The position numbers and the translations under genes are program-made. A DNA stretch of 40,886 nucleotides from Nocardia lijiangensis NBRC 108240 (GTDB lineage: Bacteria > Actinomycetota > Actinomycetes > Mycobacteriales > Mycobacteriaceae). This document shows positions 1-7,354 of this stretch, piece after piece. Within the stretch, counting starts at the first letter, position 1. Every line of letters starts with the position of its first letter. The stretch lies in contig NZ_BDBP01000011.1 in NCBI RefSeq assembly GCF_001613045.1, positions 1 to 40,886 on the forward strand, written 5' to 3'. The notes below the pieces were generated by a model. It saw only the letters and a list, made by a program, of their open reading frames with translations. It was not told the origin of the DNA and did not search any database.

Positions 1-98
1 CGGTAGTTCCAGCAGAGCTGGTTGATCCGGTACACGGGTCCGCCGTCCGACCGTTCGCGATCGCGTTCTGCCGCCGAGCGGCACCGTGATGCGCGCAT
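1..98 (-). CDS. possible 5' end of a minus-strand gene, cut by the window edge
   Basis: Reading the minus strand from an ATG at 98 gives 32 stop-free codons down to base 1, ending in the peptide VYRINQLCWNYR. An in-frame GTG at 35 is an alternative start. Neither start has a clear ribosome binding site. I do not recognise the product. The only support is an open frame that would place a divergent gene upstream of the copper chaperone, so this is a weak call. Confidence 0.2.
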   Translation of the reverse strand, partial: MRASRCRSAAERDRERSDGGPVYRINQLCWNY

Positions 99-238
99 GT
101 CCCGGACGAGTCTGCTCGCAACCGATCCGCAAATCCTTGCGCGCCAAAGCGAAACGCCGGGCACAGCCGGCGCGTGCGAACGCAACCCAGGAATGGTGGC
201 GGTCCCCACACATCCCGAAATCCGATCGGAGCTTCTCC

Positions 239-808
239 ATGTTCCCCATCAACCGAACCCGCCCCGCAGCCAACTTCCTGCGCGGCGCCGCGGCACTCGC
301 CGCCGCTCCCCTTCTGCTGGTCGCCTGCTCCTCCACCGACAGCACACCCGCCCCGGCCCGCGCCGCCGACGCGGTCACCATCCAGAACCAGTGGATCAAA
401 GCCGCGCACAGCGACATGTCCGCGGCATTCGGCGAACTGACCAACACCGGCGACAAGACGCTGACCGTAGTGTCCGCGACCAGTCCCGCCTCCGCGCGGG
501 TGGAATTGCACGAGGTGGTCGCCGACGCGAGCGGCACCAAGACGATGCGTCCGAAGAAGGGCGGTTTCGTCATTCCGCCACGCGGGTCGCACGCGCTGGC
601 GCCCGGCGCCGATCACATCATGTTCATGGGGTTGAACGGCCCGCTGCGCACCGGTTCCGAAACGCCGGTGACGCTGTCCTTCGACGACGGTTCGACCATG
701 ACGTTCACCGCGCAGGTGCGCGACTTCCCCGGTAACCAGGAGAACTACGTGCCCGACGGCGACCACCAGGCGGGCGCGCCCGCCCCGGCCCTCGCGCCCG
801 GTGCCTGA
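239..808 (+). CDS. PCuAC-type periplasmic copper chaperone, lipoprotein
   Basis: This exported copper(I) chaperone has 189 residues and belongs to the PCu(A)C (DUF461) family, called ECuC in Streptomyces. It probably hands copper to extracytoplasmic enzymes. The ATG at 239 is chosen because GGAG at 228-231 lies 7 bases upstream. Longer in-frame starts read through non-protein-like sequence. The N-terminus has basic residues, a hydrophobic stretch and a lipobox ending LLLVAC, so the mature protein is probably lipid-anchored. The family copper ligands are visible: His in ELHEVV, Met in KTMRPK, and the His-x-Met pair in DHIMFMG. Its end overlaps the start of the DyP peroxidase by 8 bases, so the two are translationally coupled. 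In Streptomyces the matching pair follows a Sco gene; if one exists here it lies outside the window or is absent. Confidence 0.9.
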   Translation: MFPINRTRPAANFLRGAAALAAAPLLLVACSSTDSTPAPARAADAVTIQNQWIKAAHSDMSAAFGELTNTGDKTLTVVSATSPASARVELHEVVADASGTKTMRPKKGGFVIPPRGSHALAPGADHIMFMGLNGPLRTGSETPVTLSFDDGSTMTFTAQVRDFPGNQENYVPDGDHQAGAPAPALAPGA

Positions 809-1994
809 ACCGATCGGACCCCGAGGCTTCACCCGCAGGCGCCTCCTCGGTGGAGGCGCCGCCGCGGCGGGCGCCGTCGGCCTCGGGGCGGGGGCGATCG
901 CACTCACCGGTCACGACACACACCGGGCCGCACCGGCGACCGAACCGTTCTACGGACCGCACCAGGCGGGCATCGCGACCGCACCGCCGACACACGTCGC
1001 GTTCGTCGGCTTCGATCTGCGTCCCGGGCTGGACCGCGACGACATCGCCGGCGTCCTGAAGATCTGGACCGGCGACGCCGCCCGCCTCACCCAGGGCACC
1101 CCCGCGCTGGCCGACACCGAACCGGAGCTGGCGGCGCGCCCGTCCCGGCTCACGGTGACGGTCGGATTGGGTCCCGCGGTGTTCACGGCCGCGGGTCTGG
1201 AGCAGCGCAGACCGGCCTGGCTGCGGCCGCTGCCGCCGTTCACCATCGACCGGTTGGAGCCGGGCTGGAGCGACGGCGATCTGCTGCTGCAGATCTGCGC
1301 CGAGGAGGCCACCGCGGTCGCGCACGCGGTGCGGGTGCTGTGCCGGAGCGTGACCTCGCTGATCACGGTGCGCTGGGTGCAGCGCGGGTTCCGCGACGCG
1401 GCGCCCGGTCAGACCCCGCGCAATCTGATGGGACAGGTCGACGGCACGGTCAACATCGCGGCGCCCGACCTCGACCGACTGGTCTGGGACGACGGCGCCG
1501 CCCAGCCCTGGCTCGCGGGCGGCACCTCGCTGGTGCTGCGCCGCATCGCCATGGCGTTGGACACCTGGGACGAAATCGACGCGGAGGGAAGGGAACTCAC
1601 CGTCGGGCGCAAGCTCGGCAACGGTGCCCCGCTCACCGGAAGCCGGGAATTCGACGAACCCGACTTCGCGGCCGTCGACGCGCACGGCATTCCGGTGATC
1701 CCGCCCTCCTCGCATATCGCTCGCGCCCGCCACACCCACGACGGCGAGCGATTCCTGCGCCGCGGCTACAACTACGACGACGCCCCCGCGCCGGGACAGA
1801 CCTCCAACTCGGGGCTGTTGTTCGCCGCGTACCAGCGCGACGTGGACGCCCAGTACCTGCCGGTGCAGCAGCGGCTGGCCGATTTCGACGCGCTGAACGT
1901 CTGGACCACGCCGATCGGGTCGTCGGTGTTCGTGATCCCGCCCGGGGTACCGGAACCCGGCGGATACCTCGGACAGACGCTGTTCGAGTCGTAA
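801..1994 (+). CDS. Tat-exported DyP-type heme peroxidase (DtpA/EfeB-like)
   Basis: This is a 397-residue dye-decolorizing peroxidase. The GTG start at 801 lies inside the copper-chaperone gene and gives a twin-arginine signal (TRRRLLGG, residues 11-18) followed by an Ala/Gly-rich hydrophobic stretch. The protein is therefore exported folded, with heme bound. The DyP signature GxxDG appears as GQVDG (211-215), with Asp214 as the catalytic acid. The likely proximal heme His is His305 in PPSSHIARAR. The GYNY segment at 322-325 and the C-terminal IGSSVFVIPPG block are typical of the family. The tight overlap with a copper chaperone matches the Streptomyces ECuC-DtpA pair, where DtpA takes part in copper trafficking. 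EfeB-type function in iron uptake is less likely because no EfeU or EfeO gene is present here. Confidence 0.93.
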   Translation: MPEPIGPRGFTRRRLLGGGAAAAGAVGLGAGAIALTGHDTHRAAPATEPFYGPHQAGIATAPPTHVAFVGFDLRPGLDRDDIAGVLKIWTGDAARLTQGTPALADTEPELAARPSRLTVTVGLGPAVFTAAGLEQRRPAWLRPLPPFTIDRLEPGWSDGDLLLQICAEEATAVAHAVRVLCRSVTSLITVRWVQRGFRDAAPGQTPRNLMGQVDGTVNIAAPDLDRLVWDDGAAQPWLAGGTSLVLRRIAMALDTWDEIDAEGRELTVGRKLGNGAPLTGSREFDEPDFAAVDAHGIPVIPPSSHIARARHTHDGERFLRRGYNYDDAPAPGQTSNSGLLFAAYQRDVDAQYLPVQQRLADFDALNVWTTPIGSSVFVIPPGVPEPGGYLGQTLFES

Positions 1995-1999
1995 GGCGA

Positions 2000-2029
2000 C
2001 CCGGGGCCCGCCGTTCCGCGGGCCCCGGG
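2000..2029. terminator. bidirectional intrinsic terminator
   Basis: A perfect 12-bp GC stem (CCCGGGGCCCGC at 2000-2011, GCGGGCCCCGGG at 2018-2029) has a 6-base loop. It starts 5 bases after the DyP stop codon and lies before the end of the convergent membrane-protein gene. No U-tract follows, which is common in actinomycetes. Confidence 0.8.
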
Positions 2030-2043
2030 CACGCCCGAGCCGA

Positions 2044-2394
2044 TCAGCTCCAGAGCACGGCCACGAGGACGTTCACAATGCCGAGACCGCCCGCCGCGTG
2101 CGTCATCCAGGGCACGTCCTTGCCCCGCTTGGCGTCGGCGCGCCCCATTTCGGCGAACGCGGCGACCAGCACGGAGATCACCAGCTTGACACCGATTTTC
2201 GTCATGTTCAGGTCTTTGCCCAGCGAATCGATCGCTTCGGCCATACCGACCAGCACGATCCCGGTGATGATCTGGGCCCGCGCACCCCACACCATCACTT
2301 CGTTGACCTTGGGCTGCCCGGCCGCATACCCGCCGATCACCGCGGCCATACCGAGCAGGTGGGTGACGACCACGATGTCGTAAACGAAATCCAT
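2044..2394 (-). CDS. small integral membrane protein, four predicted helices
   Basis: This hypothetical membrane protein has 116 residues. Hydrophobic segments fall at about 5-25 (IVVVTHLLGMAAVIGGYAAG), 38-55 (AQIITGIVLVGMAEAI), 68-86 (GVKLVISVLVAAFAEM) and 98-115 (HAAGGLGIVNVLVAVLW). A histidine in helix 1 and another before helix 4 could bind a cofactor, but this is only a possibility. It looks like a conserved actinobacterial integral membrane protein of unknown role. It is monocistronic, is read towards the peroxidase gene and shares that gene's terminator. Confidence 0.75.
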   Translation of the reverse strand: MDFVYDIVVVTHLLGMAAVIGGYAAGQPKVNEVMVWGARAQIITGIVLVGMAEAIDSLGKDLNMTKIGVKLVISVLVAAFAEMGRADAKRGKDVPWMTHAAGGLGIVNVLVAVLWS

Positions 2395-2466
2395 AAAGCC
2401 ACACGCTAGTTCATCCCGCTGCCGTCTACTACACAGTGTCGTGAATTAGCGGCCGTGTCGCCGGAC

Positions 2467-2502
2467 CTCCCACCCCCACATCGGGCCACCCACGCCTGCA
2501 CG
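2467..2502 (+). repeat. copy A of a dispersed 36-bp direct repeat
   Basis: This 36-base stretch matches 28225-28260 on the same strand with two mismatches. The shared core includes CACATCGGGCCACCC and CGCCTGCACG. Copy A ends at the ribosome binding site of the truncated integrase (GGGAGG at 2502-2507). Copy B lies between two convergent genes with no integrase beside it. It may be a relic of a mobile element's end or leader. Confidence 0.7.
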
Positions 2503-2514
2503 GGAGGCGGCACC

Positions 2515-3027
2515 ATGTCCGATGCCGCGTTGCCTCCGGTGGTTTCGCTCGAGGCCTCGGACCGGTCCACCGGCAGAATGCCCGACACCCAAACCCGCCA
2601 GCTGTATCGCCTCTACTGGAACAAGCTCCTCAAAACCGAGGGCTGGGCCGACCGACGAATCGACGAACCGACCAAAGCCGACTTCGAGCGACTGATCGAA
2701 CACACCCGAGCTCACCGACAGATCCGCGGAAGCGACCGCGGCGGCCAGTCCGTGGCCGAGCACATGATCAGCGCACTACGCCGCCTCTACCGATACGCCG
2801 TCGACGCCGAACTGCTCGATCCCAGCCGCAACATCGCCCGCACCTTGGACAGGCCACGCCAGCATCCCTCGCGCCGACACGCAATCCCCAAACCGATCCT
2901 CGAGGCGATCAACAAATTCGCGGCCACGACCGGCCATGACCCCGGACTGGATGTCCTGCTGCTACGCCACGCCACCGAACGCGGCGCCACGTCCGTAAAC
3001 CGATCGATTTTTCGACATCTCATTTGA
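2515..3027 (+). pseudogene. tyrosine-recombinase (phage integrase) N-terminal fragment
   Basis: The ATG at 2515 has GGGAGG 7 bases upstream and opens a 170-residue frame. Residues about 25-110 resemble the N-terminal core-binding domain of tyrosine recombinases (TRQLYRLYWNKLL, SVAEHMISALRRLYRYAVD). The catalytic domain starts at about residue 140 (LDVLLLRHATERGA), where the first active-site arginine would lie. The frame then runs into unrelated sequence (TSVNRSIFRHLI) and stops. The Arg, His-x-x-Arg and Tyr boxes are missing, and the length is about half that of a normal integrase. I read it as an inactivated remnant of a mobile element rather than a working recombinase or directionality factor. 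Confidence 0.75.
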
Positions 3028-3157
3028 GCCGGGACAACAGTCGGCACGGCGCAGCCTCGCACCATCGTGCCGCCGCGAATGCCTCGCTGTGGCTGACCTT
3101 AGGGCGCAACCGTTCTGGAGTCGTGAATGGCTTCACCATGGGACCATCTGTAGCGGC

Positions 3158-3196
3158 CCCGGAATCCTGAAGCTGGCCCCAGCCCCAAAGTAGGGC
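3158..3196 (+). repeat. left copy of a long inverted repeat
   Basis: Bases 3161-3193 are the exact reverse complement of 5401-5433 (33 bp). With one mismatch the match extends to 39 bp (3155-3193 against 5401-5439). Recognisable pieces are GGAATCCTGAAGC and GGCCCCAGCCCC. The two copies bracket 2.2 kb holding the GlxA-type regulator and the hydrolase. They look like terminal inverted repeats, or like two copies of one mobile-element end. Confidence 0.85.
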
Positions 3197-3219
3197 CGCC
3201 TGAAGCCATCCAGGTCCGT

Positions 3220-3402
3220 TTGTCCTGGGCGGTAGCCGGGTTGGCTATCTGTTCCGCTTCCGACTACGCCCGACTGCTCCGCGAACACGGGAACAGCTTC
3301 GGTGAAATCACGAGCAAGACCGGCATCCCGAAGACATCGCTGCACCGCTACCTCACGCCGGCGACCGAACAAGAACAGCGATCGCGGCGGCTACCTGGCT
3401 GA
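3220..3402 (+). pseudogene. helix-turn-helix remnant of a resolvase/invertase-type recombinase
   Basis: The frame read through 3240-3402 gives a short segment (DYARLLREHGNSFGEITSKT followed by GIPKTSLHRYL). It has the spacing of the C-terminal helix-turn-helix of serine recombinases and related transposition proteins. No catalytic domain precedes it, and the frame opens just inside the left inverted repeat. It is best read as the tail of a lost recombinase gene. The exact family is inferred from this one short motif. Confidence 0.45.
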
Positions 3403-3448
3403 ACAGGGCTTCATGTACCGGGTGACACGACCGTTAACGGCACTCCTA

Positions 3449-4435
3449 TTAGGTCGATTCGGCCGCGCGGGTGCGGGTGGCGCTCGGTGTCTCGCCGGTG
3501 TGCCTACGGTAGATGCGCCGGAAGGCCGCCGGATCGGCGTAACCCACCGCGCCCGCGATCACGTCGACGGGTTCGCGCGTGGTCGTGAGTAGGGTGGCCG
3601 CCTGCCCGACCCGGAGGCGATGAACGTACTGGGTGGGTGAGACGCCGACGCGGTCGCGGATGCGGCGGGTCAGAGTGCGCGGAGAAACCGCTGCGACACT
3701 GGCCAATTCGTCCAGCGATAGTTGTCGGTGCAGATTGGCGTGCACGTGCTGTTGCACGGCGCGCAGCACCGGGTCGGTGGCCCGTAGATGCTCGAGCACC
3801 ATGTAGCGCGACTGCGACATGCGGGCATCGAGCACCAGGTAGTGAGCCACCTGCTCGGCCAGTGCACCGCCGCCGAGGCGGGCGACCAGCGCCAGCAGCA
3901 GATCTGTGTGGGCGAAAGCCGCACCGGCGGTGAGTATTGCGCCGCTGTCGACCACCATGCGATCGGAGTGCACGGTGACGTCGGGGAAGCGGCGGGCCAA
4001 CAGCGGCGCCAGCCACCAAGTAGTAGTGGCGGCCCGGCCCGACAGCAGCCCCGAGGCCGCGAGCACGAAGACAGCCGAGCAGGAGGCAGCTACCGTAGCG
4101 CCGGAATCAGCGGCACGCCGGATGATTTCGACGGCCTGCATGGTCTGGGGTCGGGTCAGCAGTTCCTCGACACGCGCTTCGCTGGACGCGGACGGCCCCG
4201 GCAGCACCAGAATATCGCCGGGTTCGAACTCCGCCGCGCCGAGCGGGGTTTCGGTATCGACGCTGATCAGCCGCCCACCGCTGGATCGGACCGGCAGCCC
4301 ATCGAGTGATGCGACGCGCTGCCGCAGCCGCCCGCCCGTCGTGTCACCGGCGATCCCGGCTGCCGTGTCGACGATGTCGATACCGAGGCCGAGTGCACCT
4401 TCGAGCACACCATCCAGCGCGAGGTGGGTAATCAT
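3449..4435 (-). CDS. GlxA-family AraC-type transcriptional regulator
   Basis: This 328-residue regulator has an N-terminal DJ-1/PfpI-like amidase domain (about 1-190) and a C-terminal AraC double helix-turn-helix (about 220-320). The DJ-1 part shows the family block with an elbow cysteine (ASCSAVFVLAASGLLSG) and the downstream TTWWLAP segment. The AraC part shows LSLDELASVAAVSPRTLTRR and then AGAVGYADPAAFRRIYRRHT. Members usually control metabolic genes next to them, with the amidase-like domain acting as a ligand sensor. It is divergent from the dienelactone-hydrolase-like gene, whose start lies about 75 bases away, so that gene is its probable target. Both genes lie inside the 33-bp inverted repeats, which suggests they moved as one unit. 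Confidence 0.9.
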   Translation of the reverse strand: MITHLALDGVLEGALGLGIDIVDTAAGIAGDTTGGRLRQRVASLDGLPVRSSGGRLISVDTETPLGAAEFEPGDILVLPGPSASSEARVEELLTRPQTMQAVEIIRRAADSGATVAASCSAVFVLAASGLLSGRAATTTWWLAPLLARRFPDVTVHSDRMVVDSGAILTAGAAFAHTDLLLALVARLGGGALAEQVAHYLVLDARMSQSRYMVLEHLRATDPVLRAVQQHVHANLHRQLSLDELASVAAVSPRTLTRRIRDRVGVSPTQYVHRLRVGQAATLLTTTREPVDVIAGAVGYADPAAFRRIYRRHTGETPSATRTRAAEST

Positions 4436-4509
4436 GTGGCGAGACTAGACCGAAGAGTGGCGATCTTGCCGATGGTGGTGTGCTGACCTGCTGCGGCAGG
4501 GTTTTGGGT

Positions 4510-5349
4510 GTGCAGCAATCTCTCCCGCAGAATTCTCTCGACGACGACCTCGCCGATTTCGCACCCCGGTCGATCACGCTCGACGGAATAGCCCGCACGG
4601 TGTACGTCAGCGGCAACGGACCGGCGGTCATCGTCATGGCGGAAATGCCCGGCATCAGTCCCGATGTGGCTCGCTTCGCCCGCTGGGTGCGCAACGCCGG
4701 GCTCACCGTCTACCTGCCGTCACTGTTCGGCCGCGACGGCGCCTATCCAGAGGCAGAGGCCGGCGTGGAAGTCTTCAAACGAACCTGTGTCAGCGCGGAA
4801 TTCCGGGCCTTCGGCGCGGGCAAGTCCAGCCCGGTCGCGGTGTGGCTGCGTGCGCTGGCAGCCCTGGCCCATCGCGAATGCGGCGGTCTCGGCGTCGGCG
4901 CGCTGGGAATGTGCTTCACCGGGAATTTCGCGCTCACCATGATGCTCGAGCCCGCGATGCTGGCGCCGGTGCTGTGCCAGCCGTCGCTGCCACTGGATGA
5001 GCCTGGCGGACTCGAGATTTCGCCCGGTGAGCTCGCGGCCGTGCGGGAGCGACTCGATCGCGATGATCTCGTGGTGCGCGCCTATCGCTTCGAGGGCGAC
5101 CGCTTCTGCACCGCGCAGCGCTTCGCCGCCTACGCCGCAGCGCTGGGTCCGCGTTTCGAGCCGCGAGTGCTGCCCGCCGACGCGGCGAATCCCTCTCCGC
5201 CGCCGTTTTTCTCGCAGATCGTCGGCTGCCCGCACAGTGTGGTCACCGCGCATCTGATCGATACGGCGGGGGAGCCGACCGCCGCGGCCCGCGACGAGAT
5301 CCTCGCCTTTCTCGTGGACCGGCTGACTGCGGACGTCCCGTTGCAATGA
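4510..5349 (+). CDS. dienelactone-hydrolase-family alpha/beta hydrolase
   Basis: This cytoplasmic hydrolase has 279 residues from the GTG at 4510, which has GCAGGG about 9 bases upstream. An in-frame GTG at 4480 would add 10 non-conserved residues. The nucleophile elbow is ALGMCFTGNF, with Cys at about residue 135, as in dienelactone hydrolases rather than serine esterases. The likely acid is Asp at about 197 (FEGDRF) and the His is at about 242 (GCPHSVV). The N-terminal block PAVIVMAEMPGISPDVARFA also fits the family. The substrate is unknown; candidates are small lactones or esters from aromatic degradation. It is divergent from the GlxA-type regulator, and its stop lies 51 bases before the right copy of the inverted repeat. 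Confidence 0.85.
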   Translation: MQQSLPQNSLDDDLADFAPRSITLDGIARTVYVSGNGPAVIVMAEMPGISPDVARFARWVRNAGLTVYLPSLFGRDGAYPEAEAGVEVFKRTCVSAEFRAFGAGKSSPVAVWLRALAALAHRECGGLGVGALGMCFTGNFALTMMLEPAMLAPVLCQPSLPLDEPGGLEISPGELAAVRERLDRDDLVVRAYRFEGDRFCTAQRFAAYAAALGPRFEPRVLPADAANPSPPPFFSQIVGCPHSVVTAHLIDTAGEPTAAARDEILAFLVDRLTADVPLQ

Positions 5350-5400
5350 CATAGCGTCCACTGGCCCGGCAACAGTAGACGAATCACCCTGAGCGCGAAG

Positions 5401-5439
5401 CTACTTTGGGGCTGGGGCCAGCTTCAGGATTCCCGGGCC
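5401..5439 (-). repeat. right copy of a long inverted repeat
   Basis: This copy is the exact reverse complement of the left copy over 33 bp (5401-5433), and 38 of 39 bases match overall. It lies between the hydrolase stop and the beginning of the TetR C-terminal stub, so it marks a breakpoint. Confidence 0.85.
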
Positions 5440-5591
5440 AAGACGCGCGGCCCGCCGCTGAAGAGGCTGCTCGGGAGTTCCCGCGAGTCCAGGAGGATTG
5501 GGACCAGGACCCGGAACAACTGCGCGAGCGGAAGTTCCGCTACGGATTGGACCACGTGCTCGACGGGCTGGAGGCGCGCCGCGACACCTGA
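5440..5591 (+). pseudogene. C-terminal stub of a TetR-family regulator
   Basis: Directly after the right inverted repeat an open frame encodes about 50 residues ending FRYGLDHVLDGLEARRDT. This matches the last helix of many TetR/AcrR regulators, where the pattern FxxGLxxLLDGLxA is common. No helix-turn-helix or ligand domain precedes it. The frame continues upstream only through the repeat. It therefore looks like a TetR gene broken by arrival of the repeat-bounded segment. The family call rests on this C-terminal pattern only. Confidence 0.55.
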
Positions 5592-5706
5592 CCGCCACGC
5601 CCGACTCTGCCCGAGTGGGAATGGGTTGCCACCGCCGCTGCCCCGATCCGATACGGTTCACTGCGCAACAACCCTCGTGTTCGCTCCCGTCGAGAGGCGA
5701 AGTCTG

Positions 5707-7227
5707 TTGTCAGCGAAGCTGCTCTGGCGTTCCATATCGGTAGTGGCGGTGTCCGTGCTGGTGGCTGTGCCCGCCTACAGCCAGGCCGAGCCGGTTGACG
5801 AAACACACCCCATCGAATTGGACCGGTTCTATCGCCAGCGGCTCGAGTGGAAGCCCTGCGGTGTCGAGAATCTGGACAAGGCAGGTGGCGAGTGCGCGGA
5901 TGTCCTGGTGCCGCTCGACTACAGCAAACCCACCGACCGCACGATGACCGTGGCGATTTCGCGGGTGCAGGCCGGGGACCCGGCGCGTCGGCGCGGCATT
6001 CTGCTGTCCAATCCGGGCGGCCCTGGTGGACAGGGCCTGGACAGTGTGGATCTGCTCGGTGACGTGCTGTCACCAGAGGTGTCGGCGAGCTACGACCTGA
6101 TCGGCATGGATCCACGCGGAGTCGGCGAGTCCGGGCGGAGTCCGCGGTGCGGATGGCCGGTCGGCGAGATGGTTCGGTCCGCGGGGCTGGATCTGCTCGG
6201 TTTCGCCCACGACACCGTTCAGTCCGGGGTAATGGCCGCTACCTGCCTGATTCGTGATCCGATCACGCTGCGGCAGTTCACCACGCGCAATACCGCGCGG
6301 GACATCGATATCGTGCGAGCGGCCCTCGGCGAGCACACGATCAATTTCTACGGCTTGTCCTACGGCACCTACCTCGGCGCCGTGTTCACCCAGATGTTCC
6401 CCGAGCGCACTGATCGGATGGTGCTCGACAGCGCGATCGATCCGGATCGGTATTGGACGGGATTGGTCCAGGATTGGGGTCCGGCGGACGAGATTGCGCT
6501 GGACGACTGGGCCGCGTGGGCTGCCCTACGGGATGGCGAGTTCCGGCTCGGTGCGACTCCGCAGCAGGTGCGAGCCAAAATCGAGGAACTCGTACGGATC
6601 GTCGCACGTCAGCCGATCGTCATCGATGGATTCGCGATCAACGATCACTGGTTGCCGTTCATCCTGCACTCCCTGCTGACGAACTTCCGGCTCAACGAAG
6701 CGATGGCCACCACTGTGCGGGAGATCGCCGACGCGGCGGGCGGTCCGCCGACGACGTCGCGCTCACCCCGGCTGCGCGCGATCGTGCAGGCGCTGCGCGA
6801 TGAGGAGAACTCGGCGCTGGCACAGATCGCCTGTGGCGATGTCGGCGCACCGGTCGATCCGACCTGGTACTGGCGCAACATCGAAGAGACCCGCGCTACG
6901 CAGCCGGTGTTCGGCGCGCTGGCGGGCAATATCCAGCCGTGCGCCTTCTGGCCGCGGCCGGTCGAACCTCCGACGGTGGTCCGAAACTCGGTTCCCGCGC
7001 TCATCGTGCAGGCGACCGGAGATCCACGGACCCCCTACGCCCACGGCGTCCGGCTGCATCAGTATTTGTCCGAGTCGCGGATGGTCACGCTGCAAGACGT
7101 CCGTATCCACATGACATTCCGGCCGGAACTGAGCGACTGTGTGAACAGTGCGATCAACATCTACTTCGGTGCGGGAACGCTCCCGGCCACCGATATCACC
7201 TGCTCCGCGAATCAGCCCGCCCCCTAG
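5707..7227 (+). CDS. secreted alpha/beta-hydrolase peptidase (tripeptidyl aminopeptidase/SlpD-like)
   Basis: This exported serine hydrolase has 506 residues from the TTG at 5707, chosen because GAGAGG at 5692-5697 is 9 bases upstream and a clean signal peptide follows (LLWRSISVVAVSVLVAVPAYSQ). The oxyanion block is SNPGGPGGQG, the nucleophile elbow is YGLSYGTYLG (Ser), the acid is probably the Asp of TGDPRTPYAHG, and a C-terminal His lies in RIHMTF. The TAP-like C-terminal domain, with a late cysteine pair (SDCVNSAI, ITCSANQ), is typical of Streptomyces tripeptidyl aminopeptidases and SlpD/SlpE proteins. It probably trims peptides outside the cell. It stands alone and is followed by a strong hairpin. 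The His is not in the usual GGGHG setting, so the triad is partly inferred. Confidence 0.85.
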   Translation: MSAKLLWRSISVVAVSVLVAVPAYSQAEPVDETHPIELDRFYRQRLEWKPCGVENLDKAGGECADVLVPLDYSKPTDRTMTVAISRVQAGDPARRRGILLSNPGGPGGQGLDSVDLLGDVLSPEVSASYDLIGMDPRGVGESGRSPRCGWPVGEMVRSAGLDLLGFAHDTVQSGVMAATCLIRDPITLRQFTTRNTARDIDIVRAALGEHTINFYGLSYGTYLGAVFTQMFPERTDRMVLDSAIDPDRYWTGLVQDWGPADEIALDDWAAWAALRDGEFRLGATPQQVRAKIEELVRIVARQPIVIDGFAINDHWLPFILHSLLTNFRLNEAMATTVREIADAAGGPPTTSRSPRLRAIVQALRDEENSALAQIACGDVGAPVDPTWYWRNIEETRATQPVFGALAGNIQPCAFWPRPVEPPTVVRNSVPALIVQATGDPRTPYAHGVRLHQYLSESRMVTLQDVRIHMTFRPELSDCVNSAINIYFGAGTLPATDITCSANQPAP

Positions 7228-7249
7228 ATGACTGATTCCAAGAAGTGTG

Positions 7250-7276
7250 GTGGTGCGCGGCGGTGCCGCGCACCAC
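7250..7276. terminator. bidirectional intrinsic terminator
   Basis: A perfect 12-bp stem (GTGGTGCGCGGC at 7250-7261, GCCGCGCACCAC at 7265-7276) with a 3-base loop lies between the peptidase stop and the convergent eutC stop. Confidence 0.8.
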
Positions 7277-7354
7277 ACCCGGGTGGTTGTTGTCAGCGAC
7301 TGTCGCTGTGCCCGCTCGGCTGCGAGAGTCGGCTTGTCGTCGACGGCTCTAGCG

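Noticed and set aside
2098..2409. A 103-residue His-rich plus-strand frame opposite the small membrane protein.
   Set aside because: The minus-strand reading gives four clean hydrophobic helices, which would be very unlikely by chance. The plus reading has no domain.
3161..5433. A complete insertion sequence between the 33-bp inverted repeats.
   Set aside because: No transposase with a DDE or serine-recombinase catalytic domain is encoded between the repeats. The two full genes are a regulator and a hydrolase.
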